Assembly: GCA_036320915.1 (NCBI GenBank)
Contig: JAXBDG010000001.1
Coordinates: forward strand, 1,984,001 to 2,048,000
Origin: Linnemannia elongata
Lineage: Eukaryota; Mortierellomycota; Mortierellomycetes; Mortierellales; Mortierellaceae
Length of the DNA: 64,000 nt
Direction: 5' to 3'
Shown here: positions 1 to 10,480 of the stretch, piece by piece
How positions within the stretch are numbered: position 1 is the stretch's first letter
Layout of the letters: each line of letters opens with the position of its first letter
The notes under the pieces: generated by a model
The model's database searches: none
Seen by the model: only the letters and a program-made list of their open reading frames with translations
Told to the model about the DNA's origin: nothing
Translations under genes and position numbers: made by a program

Positions 1-2
1 GC

Positions 3-854
3 CAGAACGATGCCCTCATTCTCGCCACTGGAGCCACCTGGCCTCGTGATCTCCCCATCGCCAACCGCAACTTGGACGGTATTCACTTCGCCATGGAGTT
101 CTTGCAGCTCAACACCCAGTCCCTCCTCGACTCGGAGTTGAACGACGGCAAGTACATCTCTGCCAAGGGCAAGCACGTTGTCGTTATCGGAGGAGGAGAT
201 ACCGGATGCGACTGCATTGCCACCTCCCTTCGCCATGGCGCCGCCTCGATCGTCAACTTTGAGTTGCTTCCTCAGCCCCCAGCAACCCGTGCCAAGGACA
301 ACCCCTGGCCCCAGTTCCCCCGTGTCTTCAAGCAAGACTACGGCCACTCCGAGGTTCAGTCTCACTTTGGAAAGGACCCCCGCGAGTACTCGATCGTCAC
401 CAAGGAGTTTGTCTCAGACGGCAACGGCAAGGTCAAGGGCCTCAACACCATCCGCGTTGAGTGGACCCAGGACGCCTCGGGCCGCTGGTCGATGAAGGAG
501 ATGACTGGAACTGAACAATACTTCCAGGCAGATTTGGTCCTCCTCTCCATGGGTTTCATGGGCCCTGAGGCTGAGCTCCTCAAGGCTGTCGGCGTCAAGC
601 TCGATGGTCGTTCCAACATCGAGACCCCCAAGTCCAGCTACCACACCAGCGTCAGCAACGTCTTTGCTGCCGGTGATGCCCGTCGCGGTCAGTCCTTGAT
701 CGTCTGGGGTATTAACGAGGGTCGTCAGTGCGCCCGTGAGGTTGACGAGTACTTGGTCGGAAACACCCTTTTGCCCGTCACCGGTGGTCTCCAGGCCCGC
801 TCCTTGAAGAGCTTAACCTTCCCACAGCCTGCTGTCGCCGCCGCCTCCATCTAA
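3..854 (+). CDS. GLT1: Glutamate synthase (NADH-GOGAT), C-terminal end, 5'-truncated by window edge
   Basis: The reading frame is open from base 3 to the TAA at 852-854 (283 residues), so only the C-terminus is present. The protein makes glutamate from glutamine and 2-oxoglutarate with NADH. This part is the FAD/NAD(P)H-binding reductase domain, equivalent to the bacterial small subunit. Visible signatures are the nucleotide-binding loop GGGDTGCDC and, near the end, an FAD-contact stretch reading GDARRGQS followed by VWGINEGRQ, both characteristic of GltD/GltB-fused enzymes. No intron interrupts this portion. The stop is followed by an AC-rich 3' UTR. The next gene, ARP10, converges on it. 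The identification is firm; the start and the amidotransferase part lie upstream of the window. Confidence 0.93.
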   Translation, partial: QNDALILATGATWPRDLPIANRNLDGIHFAMEFLQLNTQSLLDSELNDGKYISAKGKHVVVIGGGDTGCDCIATSLRHGAASIVNFELLPQPPATRAKDNPWPQFPRVFKQDYGHSEVQSHFGKDPREYSIVTKEFVSDGNGKVKGLNTIRVEWTQDASGRWSMKEMTGTEQYFQADLVLLSMGFMGPEAELLKAVGVKLDGRSNIETPKSSYHTSVSNVFAAGDARRGQSLIVWGINEGRQCAREVDEYLVGNTLLPVTGGLQARSLKSLTFPQPAVAAASI

Positions 855-2203
855 ACACCACGACATCTACCTGCGACCAACAAACCAAAACCCCAAAACC
901 CAACCAACATAACCAAACGGAAGCGGGAAAACCAACTACAACAAAAATCGATAACTTTGCGAAAAACAACAACCTCAGTTTTTTTTTTCTCTTTTCCCTT
1001 CAACAACCCAAAGGGAGACACCACCAACAACCATTGAGCCGGTCGAGGTGGGATACTCTCTTTACAGTAGGAGGAAGACAGCCAAAGAGGCTGTCATTTT
1101 CAAAAACAAGTCCCATTTTCTTTATTGTTAGCATTCCCTAGCTTCCACTTATACATATCTTTGCTGCCCATCCACAATGTAACATAGTCAAAAGCAACAC
1201 AAAAATAATAAATTTATAGAGTAAAAAAATCAACGTTTTGCACTTGCGCTTGGAGTTGGAGTTGTGCCATGGTCATATAGGCAGTGAGGAAGGGGGGACG
1301 TGGGAACTTGGGAGAACAACAGCACGAGGCTGAAAAGAGCGATTGATTCTTTGTCGTTGAAGTGCTGACAGACAGGCTCAAACCCATTGGTCCTAGGTGA
1401 CCCCACTCTGTTTAGAGGCGAATTGGGTACCTATCATTGGGGAAAATGCAGCATGAGCAATCAAAGGCCCGACCAGAAGAAGACATAGTGGAAGAAGGCG
1501 AGAGCCCCAGGATAGAAAGCTCCAGAAGGTAGAGAGAGAAGGGGAGGGCTAGATAGATAAATGTCCAGCGGAGGATGGACATCAAGATCAAGGAAAGAAA
1601 GTATATGAGGAAATGATATGAAAGTGATGGCCAAGACGGTCTGACATGGATTGTGGAGGTACTGCTAGCTATTTAGTGGAGGTGAGGTTCGGCCAAAGTC
1701 TAGGAGGGTAGGGGTCGCGGGATCGGCAGAGCATCAGAGCCTTCGGGAGAGATTCCTGGGTTGGAGCTGCCCGGGCCCAGGAGAGCTGGCTAGGCGGGCA
1801 GAAGCGTACTGGGACTAAGGATCGTAGGCGACCGCAGGGACTTGGCCGCAAAATAGACTGCCTGAGGACATGCTTAAGGGGAAGCATGGAATCCTGACAA
1901 CTCTTGCTCTTATTTCGTTTGGCTATCGATGGATGGTGAAATGGAACTCCAAGGACGACGATGAGTGATGTGGAGTGGATCCAATCGCCCCTCTAAACAA
2001 AGATCTTGCTAATGTAACCAAGGTCGTTGAATCTCGCCGTGCTCTTGGTTGAAATACAATTCATAAATCCCTACCATGGAAACCAACTTGCTAATCGCAT
2101 TTCGAGGTGTGAGGGTTGAACTGAAATTTTCTTGCATGAATGACAATGCGGGGAGTATATTCAGAGAGCAGGACAAAAAAAAGAGTGACCTCCTACACAA
2201 AAA
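855..2203. other. Convergent intergenic region, GLT1 3' / ARP10 3'
   Basis: No open frame here resembles a protein. The left part is the GLT1 3' UTR, with a perfect short hairpin at 1077-1095 and an AATAAA-like stretch near 1206. A GC-rich patch at about 1660-1900 stands out from the AT-rich flanks and can fold; see findings. The right part is the ARP10 3' flank. Confidence 0.6.
1077..1095 (+). other. Perfect hairpin in the GLT1 3' flank
   Basis: GACAGCC at 1077-1083 pairs exactly with GGCTGTC at 1089-1095 across a 5-nt loop and is followed by TTTT. It lies about 220 bases after the GLT1 stop. It could be an RNA 3'-end or stability element, but a 7-bp stem is short and no function is shown. 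Confidence 0.4.
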
Positions 2204-4347
2204 CTAGTAGGAATAGGCAAGTGCGGAAGCGACGAGGGCAGTGGCAGCAGTAGGATCCTGATGCTGACTATTTCCGCCAGCACCACCCGAAAACGGCGAC
2301 GCGCCAGTCAGACCAGCCGTCGACCAATCCGGCACCGTCCCATTAAAGTTCTCCCTCAGAATCTCTGGACCCGACGACTTCAACGATCCCACCAAGGACC
2401 CACCGATCCAAGCACGACAATTGGGCATAAACACTTTTCCACTGCTCTGATACGCCTTCTTGGCTTGACTCTTCTTGGCCCTCCTGTCCTTTTCACGCGA
2501 CGCGGCTGAGGAGGGGTCAAGACTCATACTAGAGCCACCAAGAGATGGAGATCCAACAAATGAGGTAGCTGAAGGGTCGAGATCCATGACCGATTGATGA
2601 CTGGGGCTTCGACTTGGGGCCGCAGACTTGTCGGTAGTCATCAAGTCATCCAGGAACCGAACAGAGTCTGCCAATCCCGACAATTGCTTCCACCGAGGAT
2701 TGGTCTGGAGCGACCTCTTGATTTCCTGGAACAGTCTGTTCTGCAAGTTGGGCAGTTGAGCGGTGCCTCCAATCAACAACATGGAGCTAATCAGAGGTCG
2801 TCGAAGATCCGAAGGCGCCTTCAAAATCGATTCCAAAATTACGTCCGTCAAACTCTCCGCATCCTCGTCGCCATTAAACAGACACTCACTCGCGCGCTCA
2901 CGGATCCATCCAGGAATAGCCAGAATACCCCTGGCCTCCTCCTCCTCCAGCCAGACATCAACATGGACCTCCGTCGACGTCGAAACATCCCGATAGTTGT
3001 TGTTCATCTCATCCTCGTTAATGTTGTCCCTTGCATTGATGATCAAGGGGGAAGCGAACAGCAGCCGCGTCTTGATCGTCTCCAGAAACGCGCTCGTCAA
3101 CAAGCCCTCGGGTATAATTCGGAGATCGGTAGGGTTGTCCACCAACGAGATGGGGCATTTGTCGCGAAGAAGTTGTTTCAAGTGAGTCGACAGGAACTTG
3201 CCCGCCCGAGGTGTTGTCCTGATAAACGGTGTCATTGGGCGTGAAGAGTAGATCTATTCTCAAAATGGAATTGATATCTGGGTCAGTCATATTGGCCTTT
3301 GGTAACGTAACTCCTTTGTTGATACTCCAGGCATAATGGGGTTTGAATATGGCTTACGGGGAGAACAGAGGTCTCCAAATGCCCACAGTCAATGACCAGT
3401 CCTGTTGCTGTTCCTGTGGTCAACAATGCGAGGAGATGTGATGGTGTAAACGAGACTGATGGCACCTATTACGTTTCATACGAGCAGACCTGTGGTTAAT
3501 AAAATGAGTTCTCTTTGTAGACACGCTTAGGGAATAGCATAAGTGTCATGGAGCTTACCTGCAGCTTGTCAAAAAGCACTTTAGCGATGGTCTGCTTGAG
3601 AGCGATGGGCGCCAGCGGCGACTCGCAAATGATGACCTTTCTCTGCTTGGGGTCCGTCAATAAGTACCTATTACCGAACCATTAACGACAGAAATGATCT
3701 TCCTGTTAGATGACTGCCGTTGACGGATACTACAGAATCCTGATAATGTTGACAAAAAGAAGGCATCCATACTTGAAGTAGACCTCGTTGAGGTATTCAG
3801 ACAGGCGTTCCTCGAGAACCTGCAGCCGTTCCTGTTCTGTCTGCCCACGACTGTTCCTTCTCATCATATCCAGCTCATACAACTCTGTATACTATAAGTG
3901 AAAAGGAAAGATCGCATGATAATAATAAAAATCGCAATGGTCAGTCCTCTCTGTCATGTGCATTTTCGATATCGTTTTCCTGACACGACTATCCCCGTCT
4001 CTGTTTGACAGAAAAAAAACTGAACAACTTCGAAGTCCAGTAAAGACTAAGAAAATTTGTGTGGATACCTCAAGAGGATTGTTTCCTCGACAAGTCTCGG
4101 TCGTCCGCTCGTTACAAATCTCGCCACATTCATGACCCAAGTGTTGACGGTGGACAGGGTTCAGACCAAGGTAATCATCCAATGCTTCCTCGGACAGGAA
4201 CATTGACAGAAAGTGTCGAGGCCGCGCTTCACCCGAGAAGCCGCACTTGAGGTAGCAGGACCCGATATCGAGGACGATTCGTTCTTCGATGCCGTAGATG
4301 GATGTCTTGAAGGAAAGGTCCCGGATCTTTGACATGGGGACGGTCAT
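2204..4347 (-). CDS. ARP10: Actin-related protein 10 (dynactin pointed-end subunit)
   Basis: Five exons join in frame to 554 residues: 4347-4069, 3891-3773, 3667-3559, 3465-3358 and 3253-2204, all with GT-AG introns. The N-terminus reads VLDIGSCYLKCGFSGE, the actin-fold phosphate-1 loop as in human ACTR10. Next come VFEERL...YFKYLLTDP, VPSVSFTPSHLLALL, then VIDCGHLETSVLP, which aligns with ACTR10 DCGYRESLVLP. Later LLIGGTAQLPNLQNRL and CRAWIGGSLVG are the second nucleotide-cleft motifs. Arp10 caps the Arp1 filament of dynactin, which links dynein to vesicles and nuclei. The protein is longer than human ACTR10 (about 417 aa) because of a Ser-rich basic insertion before CRAWIGG. The start is the first ATG in frame with the actin fold. 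Confidence 0.9.
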
Positions 4348-4850
4348 GGTGGCGCGAGAGGGGATGAAGGTAGAGGATGTGAAAGAGGAGAGTCTAAGGG
4401 GTGGTAGGTATGGTTTTTATTGGTTACTTTGTATGCGATGCGAGTGTGGAGTAGATGAGGATGAGTAGCAGGTCGGGTCGACTGTCGAGTTGCTGAAAGT
4501 GATGCGTGTTGTCGGAGTCCTGGTCACTTTGTGGTTGTCCTGGAACGAGGGGTTAAGACGAGTGCGGTGGTCAAGAAGGCAAAAGAGATTGCGCGCTGCA
4601 CTGAATTCTGTACCTGACACAGACGAACCCGTCACAAACCACTCGCCCACAGACACAGACACAAAGTCATTAAAATGCACCAAGGCACTCAAAAACACGC
4701 AAAAACGAGTAACACCAGGAAACCGAACTAAAGGTAAGGCGGCGACAACCAAAAACATGTCTAGTTATCACGGTTTATTTGTGTATCCGTTTCTCCCTAT
4801 CCAGTTTTTTTGTTCTCAATCGCCGAAGCAAGTTGTATAAAACAACACGC
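4348..4850. other. ARP10 upstream region / eL38 3' flank
   Basis: About 500 bases between two genes on the minus strand. It should contain the ARP10 promoter and the eL38 3' UTR. I see no conserved protein, RNA or repeat. Confidence 0.5.
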
Positions 4851-6278
4851 TTAGTTCTTGATGTTCTCGATCAAGAGAGCTATACAAAGACACGAGGTTG
4901 AATAACGAGACGCGTTAGCAAAGGTTATTTTTAAAAACGAAAACACTAGAAAAAACAATGAAAAGGAAGTGGAGACTTACTGGGGGGAAGAGACTGCTTA
5001 AGCTTCTCGGCCTTGGCGGCATCGTTGATGACCAAGGTGTACAAGTAGCGCGAGCAGCGGACCTTGAACTTGATCTGGCTGCCGTTCTTCTTGATGCGGC
5101 CGGCTAAAGTGAAACGAACGCGTTTTTGTTGAAGAAAAGGAGGTAGTAGGGTAAGAGCTGTGTCCTTTTCTTTCGAGATAAGTTCCCTCCAGGTTCGCTA
5201 TGGTCCTGCCGTGCCGTGTCGTTGGCGCTGCTGAAGGCGCTCTACTCCTGAATGGTCTGTTTCGTAATAGTCCCTTGTCCTATAGCTCCTGGTACAACAT
5301 TGAGTCAGAGACAGCATCTTCTGTCACCGCAGCTCACGTTGCTGAAAAGGCGGTGGACGCGGGAAGAAAGCAGCGTGTCCCTGAGCTGAACGAGTGAGCG
5401 AATGACTGTTCAAGAGCTCTCTTGAGAGACTCAGTGCTTCTCTTAAGGAAGAGAGAAGCGTATGGCGAATAAGGGGACCCTGCGTATAAAGTATAGTGGG
5501 TGTCCTGTTTGCTTCAAGCTTCGTCTCCAGACGAGCGTTCCTGTCCTGCTTTCTCCACCTCCTAAAGTCCTGTAGCTAAATTGCCTAGAGCGCCTGACGG
5601 TGCGTTTCAAGGTCTTTCTACGTACACTTGGCGTCCTTTCTGCGGGCAATCTCGAGGAACTGCTTGATGTCTTGGACTTGCTTAGGCTGTTGAAAAGAAA
5701 TACAGTTAAACAAGACGTAGGGTCGAGTTAGCGGTCGGTTGTAGTTAAGAGTGAGAGACTAGGGGTTTTCTCTCGCTGTTACAAGTAGATGGTTCTACTG
5801 TCATATCTGTTGGGTCAAGGGTTCATCCCTGTTGGGGTTGCCATCGTTATTCCCGGGCGGCTTGCCGCAAGTGGATGTTGAGAAGATGGTTCCATCATAG
5901 TCCCGAACTAAAAACAGGTCCCTTCAAAACTTGGGCTGCTAAGAACAGCGTTGCTGCCAAGGAAGTCGTTGTTGCAGGGTGCAAGATCAAAGGTCCGGCA
6001 TGAGATTTCTCTTTCAACCTTCACCGAATTCAGCTTTGCCCTGCTCTCTTCCATGAACGACCATGTGCTGGAGTTCCCGATGGGTCCTGATGCTGATCAT
6101 AACTTCCTCCCTTAAAAAATACGGAAAATGATGCCGGTGAGAGTAGGATCCTAGCGTAGTCAACGATGGGCGTATGTTCATCCGTGGTATCGATCGATGG
6201 ATAGATGGATAGATGTCCCCGAAGACAAGCATCCGTCGGGCTGCTGGTGTGCAACATTTTTGCACGTCTTAGTACCAT
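4851..6278 (-). CDS. RPL38: 60S ribosomal protein eL38
   Basis: Exons 5686-5626, 5103-4981 and 4879-4851 encode residues 2 to the end of a 71-residue protein, the usual eL38 length. It begins [20 protein letters not shown], continues [40 protein letters not shown], and ends LIENIKN. The first coding exon appears to be just the ATG, a common arrangement in ribosomal protein genes. The best candidate is 6278-6276, followed by a weak donor (gtacta) and preceded by a pyrimidine-rich leader. That makes intron 1 about 590 nt and intron 2 about 520 nt, long for this region. I am sure of the protein and less sure of the start exon. Confidence 0.88.
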
Positions 6279-6850
6279 GACGAATAAAAGACTAGATCAA
6301 AAGAAGGAGCTCCGCCTTGCAGTCCGAATGATCGCCATGTAGGCGAAAATGGTCACATGACTCTCATGTTGATTTTTGCCCTTCCTACGCGCACGACGAT
6401 CATTCACGCACACTCGCTGCTCAACATGCCACAACATTTGCTACGCTCAGTGTCGTGTCTTTTCTGAACAGGAGACGGCACGCTTTGAAAGCCTCAACAT
6501 GCACTTCAGCATCAATTGAGCGAGAGTTGGTATGGGTAAGGGGCAAGTGACTCTTATTGAAGCTATGCACAATCGACAATCGTGTGATCAAGGTAACTTT
6601 TACGCGGATATTAAAGTATTTATTTGAGAGAATGCAAAAGGTGTGGTGGAGGAATAAGGAGATATCGCTATATTACACAGGGTTGAGGGGATTGGCATGG
6701 CGTCAGGAGCGACGTCTTGTCAAGAAAGAAAAAAGGTGCTGGGGATGTTGTAGTCGGAGTGTTCTTTGGTGAAATGAGGAGTACTTGGTCGCATGCGCTT
6801 GCTCCCGTTTGTCTCAAAACCGAAAAAAGTGATGCCTTCTACAAACTCGC
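6279..6850. other. FET3 3' flank / eL38 upstream region
   Basis: About 570 bases between the ferroxidase stop codon and the presumed eL38 start. Probably the ferroxidase 3' UTR and the eL38 promoter. I see no other gene or clear repeat. Confidence 0.5.
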
Positions 6851-8794
6851 TTAGTGCTGCTCTTCAGTGTTCTTGGCCTGGGCGATCTGGGCCGAGATTT
6901 GAGCATCGTCCTCACGGGCGTACCAGATGACGGTGGCAAGACCCAAGAAAGCCGAGATGATGGTGAACACAAGGGCGACAATTCCCTTGGCGGTGAAGGT
7001 GCCGGGGAGGGGATCGGGTCCGACGTTGGCACCGGTGAGGTCCAAGCCCTCGTTACCGGCAGCGTTACCGCGGTATGGGATGCCCAAAGCCTTGCAGTGC
7101 TCAATGTGGGTGGGGTCGATCTTCAAGACGCTGGGCATGACCTCGGGAGCCTCAATGAGGGTGGTGGCGAGACCAGCCTGGAGATGCCACTCGATGTGGC
7201 AATGGAACAGCCAAACACCAGGGTTGTTTGCCTTGAAGCGGATGGCAACGTTCTCCTCGGATGGGACGAGAACGGTGTCACGACGGGAGGGGTTGGTGGA
7301 GTTGATGTAGCCAGGGTAGGGACCATCGGCGGGGTCGTACTTGCCAGTGCTGCGTCCGACAATCTGGAAGACGTGACCGTGGAGATGGAAGGGGTGGTTG
7401 CCGGGATCGTCGTTGTTGATGATAATCTCGACCCACTCGTTGTGCTTGACGACCATGGGGTGGGAGTACTTTCCGTAGACCTCGGGGTTGGACGAGAGGT
7501 TGCCAGTGGTCAAGGCGGTGTACAGGGTGGGGACCTTGGGCATGACGTAGGTGATGTCGTTGAAGGTGGCCTTGTTGCTGTAGTCGTTCAAGACGCTGAA
7601 GGCGGCGGTCAAGGGGAAGATCTGGTCGGGGAGCTGGGTGGTCTCGGGGATGACGGGAACAAGGAGAGCATCGTTGAAGGGCTCGTACTCGTCAGTGACG
7701 CCAGAGTCAGCAAGGGGAGCAGTCTCATTGTAGACGATGGTGCCCTTGACCTTGAGTTCGAGCTCTGGAGGGACAACATCGAACATGGCGGGGTCCATGT
7801 CGGCGTGCAAGATGAAGTTCTTGGTGGCATCGGCTCTAGCCTTGACAAGGACAGAGTAACGCTGAGCAGCAGTGACAGGGAAGCTGGTGACGACCTTGCG
7901 CTCGACATCGATACCGTCGACTTCAATGATCTCCATCTCGTGTCCGTCAATGTAGAAGTGGAACATGGCAAGGGCAGACATGTTGATGATACGAAGACGG
8001 TAGGTCTTGCCAGGGACAAAGTTGAACTTGGCATCAGTCTTTTGGTTGATCAATCCAGACTCGGGGACGGGCTCGGCGCCGGAGGGGTTGAAGATGGAGA
8101 GGTACTGCTCCAACATAATCTCGTGCTCAGTGTGGTACCAGTCAGCAAGGGCGATGGTGTACTCCTCGTCGTACTTGTAGGTCTCGTTGGTGTTATGGAT
8201 AATCAAGGGACCGCGAAGACCATCGACGTACTGGCCTCTGTTGTGACCGTGGATCCAGTAGGTACCGTGCTGCTCGATGGGGATGGTGTAAGTGAAGTTG
8301 GCGCCTGGGGGGATGGGGCACTGGGTGACCATGGAGGGACCATCGAACTGGGCATTGCCGGTCTGGAAGAGACCGTGGGAGTGCAAACTGGTGGGCTGGT
8401 CAATCTGGTTAATAACGTTGATGACAAGGGTGTCGCCCAAGGTCACATTGATAGTGGGGATGCTACATTGGTTGAGAGAAGAGAGTTGAGCATGTTAGCT
8501 AACAGCAAACTCTTGTTGTTGTTGTTGTTGTTGTTATTGAAGAGAATTATTGACAGCGAACTTCTTGTTGTCCGTTGTTTTTTCTTGTTGCAGAGAATTA
8601 TCAATCAGATAAAAGAGAGAGAGGGGAACAAGAACGTACGGAAACTGGCCGTTGACACCGATGACACGACGCTCGTGGAGGCCGTCAGGGTTGGCGTTGA
8701 CGTAGGTGATGTTCCAGTTGTAGGTGACGACGGCAGCCTGGGCAGCGGTGGCAGCCAAGGCAAGGAGAGCCAGACTCTTGATAGAGGCGAGCAT
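6851..8794 (-). CDS. FET3: Fet3-type multicopper ferroxidase
   Basis: Two exons (8794-8640 and 8462-6851) give 588 residues. An N-terminal signal peptide (MLASIKSLALLALAATAAQA) is followed by three cupredoxin domains. All four copper-ligand clusters are present: LHSHG (about residue 79), WIHGHNRGQ, HPFHLHGH and the terminal HCHIEWH. A hydrophobic helix near the C-terminus (GIVALVFTIISAFLGLATVI) and a short cytosolic tail match membrane-anchored Fet3 rather than soluble laccase. Fet3 oxidises Fe2+ at the cell surface and passes Fe3+ to Ftr1. FTR1 lies divergently 8.5 kb away, which supports the role. In my remembered alignment the Fet3 iron-site residue Glu185 is not conserved (FVPGKTY here). 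The spacer upstream carries GATA-type iron-response motifs. Confidence 0.9.
8502..8603. repeat. Imperfect tandem duplication inside the FET3 intron
   Basis: Two units of about 51 bases each begin ACAGC(A/G)AACT, run through TTG-rich sequence and end AGAGAATTAT. They make up over half of the 177-nt intron (8463-8639). Confidence 0.6.
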
Positions 8795-9411
8795 CACGAA
8801 AGGCAGGGGGTAGAGTAAAGGAGAGAGAGAAGGGTGAAGAAATGAAAAAAAAAGAGAAAAGAGGAATGAGATGGTTCTGATCAACTTTTGTAATGAAGAA
8901 CAGTGAGAAGTACAGTAGAACCAAAAGGGAAACGGGAGGAGAGGTAGAGTTGAAAGGAAGGGAGGGAAGGAAGGGAGGAAGGGTGAGGAGAGAGAGAGAG
9001 AGAGAGAGGGAAGGGTAAAGAAAGCGACAGAAAAGGGCGACTGCCGGGTATTTATCACTTGCAGTGCGTGCGGACCGGGAAAGGCGTTATTGGTATTGGT
9101 AGGGGTGTGTGTGTGTTGCGTGGGTTGTGTGTATGCACTGTAAGGATAAAGAGTCCCCTGTATGTGTGTCTGTAAAGTAAAATGGTATTGAATCAATAGG
9201 GAGACAAAGAGAGCAGTGTGGGTGGCCACAGCTTCACCCTTACCTCCTCGTTACTCTCTCGCCCTCCAACTCAACCCTTGACTCCATCTCTCTCCCTCTC
9301 ATTCTCCTCCTATTGCTCTTGTAAAAGGGTCCAGCCTGAGAGAAGAAAAAGGAGTGTCCAGGTCATCAACAACGCGAACAACACTCGTCTCTCAGTGTGA
9401 AAAAATAGTCT

Positions 9412-9420
9412 TTATCAGAT
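9412..9420 (-). promoter_or_regulatory. Iron-response GATA motif (ATCWGATAA)
   Basis: TTATCAGAT, the exact complement of ATCTGATAA, about 620 bases upstream of the FET3 start. A one-mismatch copy (GTATCAGAT) follows at 9475-9483; both continue GGA. This is the consensus of SreA/Fep1/Urbs1-type GATA repressors that shut iron uptake when iron is plentiful. Function here is inferred from motif and context. Confidence 0.6.
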
Positions 9421-9889
9421 GGAGTCAATCACTAACAGAAATAAAAAGAAAGACAAAAATTTTCAGTATCAGATGGATGAACAGACAACAACACAACAGA
9501 CAACAACAAAGAGAAAAAAAAAATCGCATCTAAACCATACCGGGCGGAGTAGGCTCTACTTCCTCCCTCTCTCTTTACCCCTTGGCCAAAAAAAATAAAT
9601 AAACACAGGACGGTGTTGCTGATGCTGATGTTGTGTATGTGATGTGTACGAAGAGTGTACCTTCAGTTGCGCCCGTCAGCCAGTGTGCGTGTGTATCGAA
9701 CGCAGCTGAGAGTGAACATGTTGCGATCCGCATCATCATCTCTCTCTCTCTCGTTTCCTTTTCGTCGTTGGATTCCGCCCGTTGTAGAAGAAGGAGTATT
9801 TGAATTGAGTACAGCGTGCACTCAGTCAGTACCGCCATCTATCTCTTTGAATTCGCTCTTTCGCTTTGTCCAGTCCAGGCCCGCCCTGC

Positions 9890-10480
9890 CGTGGGATACA
9901 ATGCGGCCAGTCAAAAAAGGGCAAGGTTGGTTTTGGATAACTGAGAAAAAAGAACCGTTTGGTCCCGAGTCACTGCCTGAAAAAAAATAGGGACACCAGC
10001 ACCGCTAACTGTTTGTTGGATCTGATAAGATAGGACTCACTACCAGCAACACCAACGCCAACACCAACGCCGGCAGCATTAAAACCAAACATCAACTCCA
10101 CCACACCGCGATCCAGCAAAGAAAACTGTTCTTTTCTTTCCCAATTCGCCAATGGAAAACAGCCGTTTGTTTTCCAGCTGAACATTTTGTTGGTATTTGG
10201 TCCATTTCCTTTCCCTTTTCGAACCATGTACATGTGCCGTACTTTTCTCAAAGTTACAGTCCCCGCCAAAAGGAGCTTAGTTCCAATGAACAACCTCCCC
10301 CAAAAGCGCGCACCTTTCTGCATCTCGTTTCTGTCCTGTTCTCATTAGTCACTTCTTTGGCTGGCTTCCAAAAGAGCTCACCTATTCATCTTTCCATCTC
10401 TCATTTTTCTTCTCCAAACGGCTCGCGTTCTTCACACCCCTTGTTATTTTATTTTCGCACCCCCCTTGCGCTACCTAGTT
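9890..10480 (+). repeat. Module B, FET3-side copy
   Basis: This segment is similar over about 0.6 kb to the reverse complement of 16110-15600. Shared blocks in the same order include GCCAGTCAAAAAA, CCGAGTCA, GTTGGATCTGATAAGATAG, ACATGTGCC, GTCCCCGCCAAAAG and GCTGGCTTCCAAAA. Between the blocks the copies have diverged. The conserved core contains an exact ATCTGATAA. Confidence 0.7.
10016..10034 (+). promoter_or_regulatory. Module B core: iron-response GATA pair
   Basis: GTTGGATCTGATAAGATAG contains the exact ATCTGATAA at 10020-10028 and an overlapping second GATA (AGATAG). The same 19 bases occur on the other strand in the FTR1-side module around 16009-16017. Conservation of exactly these bases within diverged repeats suggests selection. 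Confidence 0.65.

Noticed and set aside
2594..3244. 216-codon plus-strand open frame
   Set aside because: Antisense to the last ARP10 exon, Arg/Gln-rich composition typical of a shadow frame.
5104..5625. Possible intronic snoRNA in eL38
   Set aside because: Short inverted repeats are present, but no RTGATGA/CTGA or ANANNA/ACA box set in proper order.
6854..8818. 654-codon plus-strand open frame
   Set aside because: Exactly antisense to FET3, Val/Gly/Asp-rich as expected from the complement of a GC3-biased gene, and without any domain.
8534..9229. 231-codon minus-strand frame overlapping the FET3 start
   Set aside because: It is the CT-rich FET3 leader read through the real start and into the intron; the signal peptide start at 8794 is far better.
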